Shown here: positions 56,466-64,000 of the stretch, piece by piece
Layout: each line of letters starts with the position of its first letter
How positions within the stretch are numbered: the stretch's first letter is position 1
Assembly: GCF_002931055.1 (NCBI RefSeq)
Contig: NZ_PSXX01000001.1
Coordinates: 434,001-498,000 of the forward strand
DNA length: 64,000 nt
Direction: 5' to 3'
From: Pseudoclavibacter sp. AY1H1
GTDB lineage: Bacteria; Actinomycetota; Actinomycetes; Actinomycetales; Microbacteriaceae
Notes under the pieces: model-generated
The model's database searches: none
Told to the model about the DNA's origin: nothing
Seen by the model: the letters and a program-made list of their open reading frames with translations, nothing else
Translations under genes and position numbers: made by a program

Positions 56466-57698
56466 ATGGATACCGGTGGAACCGCCTGGCTGATGATCAG
56501 CGCAGCGCTTGTGCTCTTCATGACACCAGGACTCGCCCTCTTCTACGGCGGCATGGTGAAGGAAAAGAGCGTCGTGAGCATGATGATGCTCTCGTTCGGG
56601 GCCCTCGGCCTCGTCGCAGTGCTCTGGATCCTCTACGGCTACAACATGTCGGCTGTCTCGGGAGATTCCTTCTTCCAGTTCGCGGGAGACCCCCTCTCCG
56701 ACTTCGCGCTCACCAACCTGATCCAGGACAGCAACGCGACCGCCGGTGCGGCGTACGGCGGCACCTTCGCCATCATCACCACTGCTCTCATCTCGGGAGC
56801 CATCGCAGACCGAGCCAAGTTCGGTGCCTGGATGCTCTTCGCCGGCATCTTCGCGACGTTCGTGTACTTCCCCGTCGCTGCCTGGGTCTGGGGCGGTGGC
56901 TGGATCATGCAGCTCGGCGCGCAGCTCGGCTTCGAGGGTGTCGAGGTCATCGACTACGCGGGTGGCACGGCGGTGCACATCAACGCCGGAGCGGCCGCGC
57001 TGGCCCTCGCTCTTGTCCTCGGCAAGCGCGTCGGCTTCGGCAAGGGCATCACGCAGCCCCACAACGTTCCTCTTGTCCTCCTCGGAACCGCGATCCTCTG
57101 GTTCGGCTGGTTCGGCTTCAACGTCGGCGCGGCGTGGGGAGACCTCGAGGGCACCGAGTTCCCGGGACCCGGACTGCTCTTCATCAACACCATCGCGGCT
57201 CCCGCCGCGGGTATCCTCGGCTGGATCATCGTCGAGAAGCTGCGCAACGGCAAGGCGACCTCGATCGGTGCCGCGTCGGGCGCGATCGCCGGCCTGGTCG
57301 CGATCACACCGGCCTGCGCCGTGCTGACGCCCGGATGGGCGCTGCTGCTCGGCCTCGTGTCCGGTGTCCTGTGCGCCTTCGCGATCGAGCTGAAGTTCAA
57401 GCTCGGCTTCGACGACTCGCTCGACGTCGTGGGCCTGCACCTCGTCGGCGGCCTCGTCGGCTCCATCTGGCCCGGCCTGTTCGCCTTCGACACCGGTCTC
57501 TTCACCGGTGGCGGGTTCGAGCAGCTCATCGTCCAGCTCATCGCTTCCCTCGGTGTCCTCCTCTACTCGTTCGGAGTGAGCTTCCTCGTGGCCTGGGTCA
57601 TCCAGAAGACCATCGGCTTCCGGGTGCGCCACGAGGACGAAGTGGCCGGCGTCGACGTGGTCGTGCACGGCGAGACCGGCTACGCGCTGTCCCGCTGA
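56466..57698 (+). CDS. amtB: ammonium transporter
   Basis: 410 aa Amt/MEP/Rh channel, about 11 membrane helices. Twin pore His: GTAVHINAGAAAL (about 168-180) and GLHLVGGLVGS (about 325); signature YAGGTAVHINAG; FYGGMVKEKSV at the outer vestibule start. No cleavable signal is evident, unlike Gram-negative AmtB. No glnB/glnK gene follows. Works with GlnA1/GlnE in ammonium assimilation. Ribosome site GCGAGG before the ATG at 56466. Confidence 0.95.
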   Translation: MDTGGTAWLMISAALVLFMTPGLALFYGGMVKEKSVVSMMMLSFGALGLVAVLWILYGYNMSAVSGDSFFQFAGDPLSDFALTNLIQDSNATAGAAYGGTFAIITTALISGAIADRAKFGAWMLFAGIFATFVYFPVAAWVWGGGWIMQLGAQLGFEGVEVIDYAGGTAVHINAGAAALALALVLGKRVGFGKGITQPHNVPLVLLGTAILWFGWFGFNVGAAWGDLEGTEFPGPGLLFINTIAAPAAGILGWIIVEKLRNGKATSIGAASGAIAGLVAITPACAVLTPGWALLLGLVSGVLCAFAIELKFKLGFDDSLDVVGLHLVGGLVGSIWPGLFAFDTGLFTGGGFEQLIVQLIASLGVLLYSFGVSFLVAWVIQKTIGFRVRHEDEVAGVDVVVHGETGYALSR

Positions 57699-57807
57699 TC
57701 ACGCGGACGGCCTTCGGGGGCTGTGTATCCACACCTGTGGATGCACGGCCCCCGTTCTCGTTCCTCACCCCGAGCGCACCCCCAAGGGATGGGACTCGGC
57801 AACCCGG

Positions 57808-57813
57808 TACGGT
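57808..57813 (+). promoter_or_regulatory. -10 box TACGGT, leaderless promoter of the DUF456 gene
   Basis: TACGGT, 7 bases, ATG at 57821. Confidence 0.5.
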
Positions 57814-57820
57814 TGAGGGC

Positions 57821-58321
57821 ATGAGCGCACCTGTGATCGCAGCAATCGTCGCCGTGGTCCTCGCCATCGTCGGCATCGTCGGCATCATCGTTCCCGTGCT
57901 GCCAGGCAGCATCACGATCGTCATCGGCTTCCTCGTCTGGGCGATCTTCGCCGGCTCGTGGCCCGTCTGGGTTGCGTTCGCGATCGGCGCCATTCTGCTC
58001 ATCACGGGCATGATCATCGGCTGGGTGCTCACGGGGCGTGGCCTGCGCAAGAAACAGGTCCCGAATCGCTCCGTGCTCATCGGGCTCGGCGTCGGCATCG
58101 TCGGGCTGTTCGTGCTGCCGGCGTTCGGGCTGCCGATCGGCTTCGCCGTCGGTCTCGTGGCCTCGGAGTACGTGAGGGTCCGGGAGTTCCGCGCAGCTCT
58201 CGACTCGAGTTGGACCGCAGTGAAGGCGCTGGGCCTCGGCATGGTTATCGAGCTCATGTGCGCGCTCGTCGCCACGACGATTCTCGCGATCTCGGTCTTC
58301 GTCCACTTCATCTGGCTCTGA
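57821..58321 (+). CDS. DUF456 membrane protein
   Basis: 166 aa, four to five hydrophobic segments beginning at residue 5. The GxxLPGxP-like family motif appears as IVPVLPGSITIV and again LPAFGLPIGFAVG; SEYVRVREFRAALDSSW lies in the loop before the last helix. Typical DUF456; function unknown. Predicted leaderless. Confidence 0.87.
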   Translation: MSAPVIAAIVAVVLAIVGIVGIIVPVLPGSITIVIGFLVWAIFAGSWPVWVAFAIGAILLITGMIIGWVLTGRGLRKKQVPNRSVLIGLGVGIVGLFVLPAFGLPIGFAVGLVASEYVRVREFRAALDSSWTAVKALGLGMVIELMCALVATTILAISVFVHFIWL

Positions 58322-58433
58322 GTTTCCTGAACTCTCGGGCAGGTCTGACTTCGACTTTTGCGCAGATCCCCATACCCTGGGTGGAGCTGTCCGCGTTCTG
58401 TGCGCGAGAGCAGATCGTGTTCGGAGGAGCCGT

Positions 58434-59312
58434 ATGTCGAACGGGGAGACCTCGAACGCCGTACTGGCGTTCGTGAAGAAGCGCCCTGGTGAGCTCGCTG
58501 CGGCGACCATGAGCGTCATCGCCGTGGGTGCCGTGGTCGCTGCGCTGACGGTCTCGAGCGGTCAGGGCGCCAAGGTCGCCGAGCCGATCGACACGGTTGC
58601 CGCCCCGGAGACGACGAGCGTTGCCGCATCGACGGCGAACTCGAGTGACGTCGTGAACCTGCACATGCTGGCGCAGCCGCTCGCCAGCCTGCCTGCTGAG
58701 CGGGTGGGATCTGCGCAGAAGACTGCGCTGGAGGATGCCCTCAAGCAGGTCAAGGACGCACTCAGTGCGACGGCGTCGGAGGCAGATTCGCTGCAGACGG
58801 CGTATACGGCGCTCCAGAACGCAGTGGGCGGTATGGCCACGAGCACGCTCGCGCTGGGTCGTGAGCATCGCCTGCAGGTGACGCTCGCATCGGCGGACAT
58901 CCTCACGGCCTACGACGCTGCGCTCATCGAACTGGATGACGCCGCCGACGACCGTGCGCGCACGAGCGGCATCGCATCCGTCGTGCGCCAGGGCACCGCC
59001 GCTCAGAGCTCCCACAGCGCCGCCGTCAACTCCCAGCAGGGCGAGGACCCCAACGCGCCGGAGCCTCCACTGGATGATTCCGGAGACGACGAGCCCACCC
59101 AGGCCCCCAGCCCGTCGGAGCCGGTACCGCCGGCGCTGACGGCCCAGCCTGTCCCGGACGGTCCTGGTGCCAGCACGCCCCCGACGGAGCCCGAAGAGAC
59201 ACCGGCGCCGACGGATCCCCCCGTTCCGGAGCCGACCGAGGGTCCCAACGAGCCGCAACCGACCGGGGAGCCGACGCCCACCGCCGAATCGGGCAGTACA
59301 CCGAGCACCTGA
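58434..59312 (+). CDS. membrane-anchored secreted protein with proline-rich tail
   Basis: 292 aa, not assigned to a family. One hydrophobic segment at about 21-42 (LAAATMSVIAVGAVVAALTV) after a basic N-terminus. Residues about 70-195 are helical with repeated Ala/Ser/Leu (possible coiled coil), and the final ~90 residues are low-complexity Pro, Thr, Glu and Ser, typical of wall-spanning or O-mannosylated linkers. GGAGGAG before the ATG. Terminator follows. Function unknown. Confidence 0.75.
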   Translation: MSNGETSNAVLAFVKKRPGELAAATMSVIAVGAVVAALTVSSGQGAKVAEPIDTVAAPETTSVAASTANSSDVVNLHMLAQPLASLPAERVGSAQKTALEDALKQVKDALSATASEADSLQTAYTALQNAVGGMATSTLALGREHRLQVTLASADILTAYDAALIELDDAADDRARTSGIASVVRQGTAAQSSHSAAVNSQQGEDPNAPEPPLDDSGDDEPTQAPSPSEPVPPALTAQPVPDGPGASTPPTEPEETPAPTDPPVPEPTEGPNEPQPTGEPTPTAESGSTPST

Positions 59313-59340
59313 CGCTCGGGCGTTGGCCCGGACATCAGAG

Positions 59341-59376
59341 AGCCGGCCGCAGTGCATCCCTGCACTGCGGCCGGCT
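59341..59376. terminator. strong bidirectional terminator
   Basis: 16-bp perfect stem (59341-59356 with 59361-59376), loop TCCC, between the secreted protein and the nuclease gene on the other strand. Confidence 0.88.
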
Positions 59377-59416
59377 CTTGTGCTGAGCCCGGCCGTGCGG
59401 GCGCCCGTCTGTCAGA

Positions 59417-62269
59417 TCAGGCTCGTGCCCTGCGCCGCCTCAGGAGCAGCGCGAATGCTCCCGCGAGCAGGCTCGCCCCACCGCCGACAGCCAGGAGTGC
59501 GCCGAGATCGGCCCCGGTGCTCGCGAGCTGCTGGGCTTCCGCGCCTGGGCCATCGTCCGAGCTGTCCCCGTGTGCGCCTGGGGCCGCGGGACCTGCGCCG
59601 GGCGTCGCGAACGCACCGGGTCCACCAGCATCGCTCGGAGTCGGAGTCGCAGTCGGGGTCGACTGCGACTCGGAGGGGACCGGCGTGCTCGTCGGATCCG
59701 CCGTCGCCGTCGGCTGCGGCGACGGCTCTTCGGCGAAGTCCAGTCCGATGAGGAACGGGTTGTGATCGGAGGAGCGGTACACATCGCCCGAGTAGAGCTG
59801 TGTGCGGTTGTAGTTGTTTCGGCTGTACTCCGTGCCGACCTGCTCGTAGGCGTTGATCGTCCAGACGTCGGCGCCCGTGACCGCGTCCTCCGCTGCGTTG
59901 CTCGCCAGGATGTGGTCGAGCGACCCGACAGCGCCGCCGAAGCTGTACGAATACTCGGTACCCGGTGAGCCGGGAACTCCAGCGGCGCGGTTGCGCGCAT
60001 CCCCCAGGTTCGTGAAGCCCGCATCCGCGAGCACGCGCATGGGGGCCTCGTGGGAGTAGCTGTTGAAGTCACCGGTCAGGAAGACCAGATCGGTGCCGTG
60101 CTCCGCGCGCTGTGCCTCCGTGAAGCGGACGAGGGCCTGCGCCTGCCGTGTTCGGTCGCCGTTCCAGCCACCGACGGCTGCTGCGGGTCCGACGTCGTCG
60201 TCGTCGTTGGCATTGTCGCCGTCGCCTGAACCGCCCTTCGACTTGAAGTGGTTCGCGACGACGACGAACTCCGTGTCCGTCGCTGGGTCAGAGAACGCCT
60301 GGGCGAGGGGCGCGCGACCGTTCGCGAAGGCCGGGTCGTCGAGGATGCTCGATGGGTGGCTCACCTCGACGGAGGCTGGCTGGTAGATGAACGCCGTGCG
60401 GATGACGTCGTCGCCCGTGGACGGCACCTCTGCGGGGGATGGAACGTGGGCCCACCGCTCCGAGCCTGCCGCCGTGTTGAGCGCCGTGACGAGATCGACG
60501 AGCGCCGCGTCGCGGTCCTTGCCGAAGTCCGACGAGTCCTCGATCTCCTCGAGCGCGACGATGTCGGCGTCGAGCTGATTGATCGCGGCCACGATCTTCG
60601 CTTCCTGCCTCGCGAGGTTCGCCTCGTCCCAAGCGCCGCGCGGGAGGCATCCGTTGGCGCTCACCGGCTTGCCATCCCGATCGGTGTAGCTCTCACTCGG
60701 GTCGCAGAAGTCGACGCCGAGGCTCGTGAAGTAGTTGAGCACGTTGAACGTGCCCAGCTGGAGGCTGCCGCCGACCAGCTCGGGAGCGGGCTCGCGGGCA
60801 TCGGAGAAGGTGGCTGGTGCGCCGTTGCTGCCCGTGAGCGTCGATGTGGGCTGGAAGCGGTAGCTGTCGAAGGAGTAGTGCACGACGACTGGCTGCGTGA
60901 AGTTCGCTGTCGCACCGATCGTGACGGGCGACTCGATGCTCAGGTAGGGGAGCGGGATGTCGGCGTTGATGAGGCCGCCACCTTCTCGACGGAGGAAGTC
61001 AGTCGATGCGCCGTCATCGAGGATGACGCTGTTGGCGGCGTTGTACTCCTCCTGCGCGACCGCCTCTGGGCTGCCCGGTGCCCCAGCCTCCGTCGGCGTC
61101 ACAAGCAGACGTTCGCCGACGGAGAGCCCGATCTCTCCGTACTGGTTGAGCGCGTAGTTGTCTGCCACTCGGTAGGTGCCAGCTGGGGCGAGGAGCATTC
61201 CCTCGAAGCGCTCCCGCTCCTCGTCCGTCTCCGGCCACTCGATCGAGAGGGGCTCTACGACGTCCGCAGGCCCGCGCTCGAGCTGCTCGACAGCGCTTGC
61301 GCTGATCTGTGTCGACTCGAACCGCTCAGCGACCCGTCCGGTGACCGCGACTCGATCGCCGATCCTGACGTTGGCGGCGGCTGCCGGGCCGTAGACGAAG
61401 ATGCCGGTCGAGGCGGTGTGCGCGGTCGGGTCGGTCGCGCCTCGGGTCTGGATGTTGAAGCCGCCGAGTCCGCCTTCCGCGTAGACCGCGGTGACGATGC
61501 CCTCGGTCGTCACCGTCTGGTCGACCATCGGCGACGCCGAGCCCGTGCCCTGGATCTCCGCGATCGACGCGAGCTCCGTGCTTGGCGGCACCGTCGGGGT
61601 CGAGCTCGCCGTGGGCTCGGGGGTGGTGGTCGAGCCGTTCGCGGAGCTCTCGGGGGTCGGCGCCGCGGCGACGAAATCGGCGGAGTTCTGGTCGGTGTCG
61701 ACCCCCGTCGTCGCGCGCTGCGTGCTCAGAGCATTGTCGAGTTCCGGCGCAGGAGCTGAGCCCTCGAAGACGCTCGCGGTGCCATAGCCGACAAGATCAA
61801 CGACTGCAGCCGCGCCTGTGCCGTCCGCTCCGGGAAGGCTGATCACGTCGATCGTGCTCGCGAGAGCCACGATGCCACCACGCGCGCCCATGGCGATGTC
61901 GCCGCTCGAATCAGGGGTCGGCAGCTCGCCGGTGCTGGCGCTGCCGGCTGCCAGCGCGAGGAGATAGTGACTCCCAGGTGCCACATCGCCCGAGAGTTCG
62001 GCGACTCCGCCGAGGTTGCCGCTCGCGGAGAAGTACTGGACGGACCAGCCTTCGATGCTCACCGCCGAAGCGCTCGGGTTGTAGAGCTCGACGAAGTCGT
62101 TCGAGAAGCTCGACCCCGTGTTGCCACCGCCGCCGTACGCCTCGTTGATGACGAGCTCGGTGCCGCTGGGAGCCGCGAAAGTCGGGGGCGCGGCGGCAAC
62201 GAGCAGGCCGCCTCCAGCAAGGGTCGACGCGGTTCCCACCGCAAGGAGCTTCTGCCAAGTTCGAGTCAC
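59417..62269 (-). CDS. ExeM/NucH-type extracellular nuclease with LAxTG wall anchor
   Basis: 950 aa. Signal peptide at 1-32 (ends FAAPSG), lamin-tail domain (about 36-150: ELVINEAYGGGGN...DFVELYNPSA), a Ser/Thr/Pro linker, an OB-fold-like domain (about 240-500), and an endonuclease/exonuclease/phosphatase domain with GTFNVLNYF, DIVALEEIEDSSDF (Glu), NHFKSKGG, TGDFNSY and GSLDHILAS. The C-terminus has LASTG (915-919), a hydrophobic helix and RRRRARA: a class E-type sortase signal. GTG start at 62269 behind AGGAGG. Secreted DNase or phosphodiesterase, likely nutritional or against extracellular DNA. Confidence 0.92.
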   Translation of the reverse strand: MTRTWQKLLAVGTASTLAGGGLLVAAAPPTFAAPSGTELVINEAYGGGGNTGSSFSNDFVELYNPSASAVSIEGWSVQYFSASGNLGGVAELSGDVAPGSHYLLALAAGSASTGELPTPDSSGDIAMGARGGIVALASTIDVISLPGADGTGAAAVVDLVGYGTASVFEGSAPAPELDNALSTQRATTGVDTDQNSADFVAAAPTPESSANGSTTTPEPTASSTPTVPPSTELASIAEIQGTGSASPMVDQTVTTEGIVTAVYAEGGLGGFNIQTRGATDPTAHTASTGIFVYGPAAAANVRIGDRVAVTGRVAERFESTQISASAVEQLERGPADVVEPLSIEWPETDEERERFEGMLLAPAGTYRVADNYALNQYGEIGLSVGERLLVTPTEAGAPGSPEAVAQEEYNAANSVILDDGASTDFLRREGGGLINADIPLPYLSIESPVTIGATANFTQPVVVHYSFDSYRFQPTSTLTGSNGAPATFSDAREPAPELVGGSLQLGTFNVLNYFTSLGVDFCDPSESYTDRDGKPVSANGCLPRGAWDEANLARQEAKIVAAINQLDADIVALEEIEDSSDFGKDRDAALVDLVTALNTAAGSERWAHVPSPAEVPSTGDDVIRTAFIYQPASVEVSHPSSILDDPAFANGRAPLAQAFSDPATDTEFVVVANHFKSKGGSGDGDNANDDDDVGPAAAVGGWNGDRTRQAQALVRFTEAQRAEHGTDLVFLTGDFNSYSHEAPMRVLADAGFTNLGDARNRAAGVPGSPGTEYSYSFGGAVGSLDHILASNAAEDAVTGADVWTINAYEQVGTEYSRNNYNRTQLYSGDVYRSSDHNPFLIGLDFAEEPSPQPTATADPTSTPVPSESQSTPTATPTPSDAGGPGAFATPGAGPAAPGAHGDSSDDGPGAEAQQLASTGADLGALLAVGGGASLLAGAFALLLRRRRARA

Positions 62270-62375
62270 GGTGTCCTCCTGGGCGTGCGTCTGTGACGGG
62301 TCGCGGTCACCGTATCGCCACGGTCTCGCCCAGCGACTTCGCGCACGTGAACACCCGGTGAACGGGGCAGCCCGT

Positions 62376-63383
62376 CTACCCGGCCTTCGAGCGCGTCGCT
62401 GAGCCGGCCTTCGAGCGCTTGGCTGAGGCATCGGCCTTCGGCGCAGCCTTGGTCTTTCCCTGCTTCGCGGGAGCGGACTTCTTCGGAGTCGTCTTGCTGG
62501 CAGCGTTCTTCTTCGCGCCCGCCTTCTTCTTGCCGCTCCTGCCCTGAGCTCCGGCGCTCGACCTCGTCTTCTTCGCGACGCCCTTCTTCGCAGGTGTCGT
62601 CTTCCCCTTGTCGATGCTCCTGCGAAGCGCCTCCATGAGGTCGATCACCTCGCCGCCTGGTTCAGAATCCTCGGACTCGCCGAAGGTCGCCGCCGTGTCG
62701 AGGGCGTCCCCCTCCGCGAGCTTCGCGTCGATGAGCTGCTGCAGCTGCTCCTGGTAGTCGTCGGTGAAGCGATCCGGCGCGAAGTCGGCCGCGAACGAGT
62801 CGACCAGCGACGCCGACATCTTCAGCTCCTTCGCCGAGATCCTCACGCGTTCGTCGAGGGCCGGGAACTTCGCCTCGCGCACCTCGTCGTCCCAGAGCAG
62901 GGACTGCAGCATGAGCACGTCGCCTCGGGTCCGAAGCGCGCCCAGCCGCGACTTCTGCCGCAGCGAGAAGTGCACGATGGCGGTCCTGTCGGTCTTCTCC
63001 AGTGTCTTGCGCAGCAGCACGTACGCCTTCGCCGACTTCGAATCGGGTTCGAGGAAGTAGCTGCGGTCGAACATGATCGGGTCGAGCTGTCTGCTCGGCA
63101 CGAACTCGACGACGTCGATCTCACGGCTGCGCTCTTCCGGCAGTGAGCTCAGGTCCTCCTCCGTGAGTACGACGGTCCTGTCCTCCTCGGCGTAGGCCTT
63201 GTCGATGTGCTCGAAGTCGACGACCTTCCCGCAGACCTCGCAACGTCGCTGGTAGCGGATGCGCCCGCCATCCTTGTCATGGACCTGGTGCAGGTGCACG
63301 TCGTGGTCCTCGGTGGCGCTGTACAGCTTCACGGGCACATTGACGAGGCCGAAGGCGATCGAGCCTTTCCAGATGGATCTCAT
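62376..63383 (-). CDS. ku: DNA end-binding protein Ku
   Basis: Homodimeric ring that binds double-strand ends and recruits LigD in non-homologous end joining. 335 aa: Ku core (1-250) with MRSIWKGSIAFGLVNVPVKL, HQVHDKDGGRIRY, VEFVPSRQLDPIMFDRSYFL and VLLRKTLEKTDRTAIVHF, then a ~85-residue Lys/Ala-rich basic tail (TTPAKKGVAKKTRSSAG...) as in other actinobacteria. Divergent from ligD with 93 bases between starts. Confidence 0.96.
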   Translation of the reverse strand: MRSIWKGSIAFGLVNVPVKLYSATEDHDVHLHQVHDKDGGRIRYQRRCEVCGKVVDFEHIDKAYAEEDRTVVLTEEDLSSLPEERSREIDVVEFVPSRQLDPIMFDRSYFLEPDSKSAKAYVLLRKTLEKTDRTAIVHFSLRQKSRLGALRTRGDVLMLQSLLWDDEVREAKFPALDERVRISAKELKMSASLVDSFAADFAPDRFTDDYQEQLQQLIDAKLAEGDALDTAATFGESEDSEPGGEVIDLMEALRRSIDKGKTTPAKKGVAKKTRSSAGAQGRSGKKKAGAKKNAASKTTPKKSAPAKQGKTKAAPKADASAKRSKAGSATRSKAG

Positions 63384-63476
63384 GCGCCCAGTACAGCCGA
63401 CCAGTCACGTCGTAAACCGGGCCGAGGCTGTGTATTCGCCGTTCCACGACTCAGGAGTCCGGTGCATCCTGGGCCG

Positions 63477-64000
63477 ATGGCGACGTCCCAGCAGACGGTG
63501 GTGGTCGAGGGGCACCGGGTGACCCTGACGAACCTCGACAAGGTGCTGTACCCCGCGTCGGGCACGACAAAAGCGGAGGTGCTCTCGTACTACGCGGAGA
63601 TCGCGCCCTTCATGCTTCCGCACATCCGGCAGCGGCCGGTGACCCGGAAGCGGTGGGTGGACGGCGTCGGCACGGCAGAGCACCCCGGGAAGGTCTTCTT
63701 CCAGAAGGATCTCGAGGCGAGCGCGCCGGACTGGGTGCCGCGGGAGGGGATCGATCACCGGGACCACAGGAACGAGTATCCGATCGTCCGTGATGTCGCG
63801 ACGCTGACGTGGCTCGCCCAGGTCGCGGCGCTGGAGCTCCACGTGCCGCAGTGGCGCTTCTCGGCTCACGGCGCCGCTCTGAATCCGGACCGGATGGTGC
63901 TCGACCTTGATCCGGGGGAGGGCGCTGGGCTCCTGGAGTGCGCCGAGGTTGCGCGCCTCGCGCGCCGCATCCTGAGGGACATGGGGCTCGACCCGGTCCC
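63477..64000 (+). CDS. ligD: DNA ligase D, N-terminal polymerase domain (cut by window end)
   Basis: First 174 residues of the NHEJ ligase. Begins MATSQQTVVVEGHRVTLTNL, with LDKVLYPASGTTKAEVLSYY and RQRPVTRKRWVDGVG typical of the LigD polymerase/primase domain and the metal motif MVLDLDPGEG (paired Asp). The polymerase domain comes first, as in many actinobacterial LigD proteins; phosphoesterase and ligase parts, if present, lie beyond 64000. Divergent from ku, the partner gene. Confidence 0.93.
   Translation, partial: MATSQQTVVVEGHRVTLTNLDKVLYPASGTTKAEVLSYYAEIAPFMLPHIRQRPVTRKRWVDGVGTAEHPGKVFFQKDLEASAPDWVPREGIDHRDHRNEYPIVRDVATLTWLAQVAALELHVPQWRFSAHGAALNPDRMVLDLDPGEGAGLLECAEVARLARRILRDMGLDPV

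Overview
The window is one high-GC actinobacterial chromosomal segment. A primary sigma factor with an actinobacterial basic/acidic N-terminus, DUF7455, DUF4191, DUF4193, DUF3093, DUF3710, DUF3159, DUF3000 and SepH, the glnA2-glnE pair next to panB, polyphosphate glucokinase and a Ku/LigD pair all point to Actinomycetota. The degenerate MurT/GatD pair and the general gene repertoire fit Microbacteriaceae best (family-level inference; no species call is possible). No tRNA, CRISPR array, insertion sequence or prophage was seen. Almost all coding space is chromosomal core, with strong hairpins separating convergent genes.

Layout. 1-7.5 kb: partial LacI regulator, NIF3 protein, zinc-ribbon-like coiled-coil protein, and a sugar ABC transporter (ATPase convergent with a lipoprotein-permease-permease operon). 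7.8-8.2 kb: RNase P RNA. 8.2-11 kb: polyphosphate glucokinase, methionine aminopeptidase, panB. 11-17.5 kb: nitrogen block with glnA2, glnE and glnA1, the last preceded by a textbook GlnR box. 17.5-26 kb: RDD protein, DUF4191, a membrane pseudokinase, E2 and E3 of 2-oxo acid dehydrogenase, leucyl aminopeptidase, PAC2 protein. 26-29.4 kb: MFS permease, primary sigma factor, DUF7455. 29.5-33.4 kb: cell-wall locus with MurT-like and GatD-like proteins facing two alanine-racemase-like proteins. 33.6-38.4 kb: convergent topoisomerase IV subunits. 38.4-43.8 kb: phosphodiesterase, SepH, and the dut/DUF cluster. 43.9-48 kb: aconitase and glycerol dehydrogenase. 48-55 kb: fadA/fadB, RNase D, DUF3000, alpha/beta hydrolase, SufE. 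55-64 kb: ZapE, AmtB, DUF456, secreted proteins, a cell-wall-anchored nuclease, Ku and partial LigD.

Most notable. At 29.5-33.4 kb the GatD homologue has Gly at the catalytic Cys position and its MurT partner lacks the four-Cys ribbon, so glutamine-dependent amidation of D-Glu is unlikely. Facing it, two overlapping alanine-racemase genes have complementary lesions: one keeps the PLP lysine but has Phe for the catalytic Tyr; the other is short, has Arg for the lysine but keeps the Tyr. Because alanine racemase builds each active site from two subunits, this looks like an obligate heterodimer with one working site. My hypothesis is that the locus makes and attaches the D-amino-acid bridge on the D-Glu alpha-carboxyl that characterises group B peptidoglycan.

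Regulation. Many genes have a TANNNT-like -10 box ending 6-7 bases before the start codon with no Shine-Dalgarno, implying leaderless mRNAs; in one 12-bp gap (9939-9950) two such promoters face each other and overlap each other's start codons.
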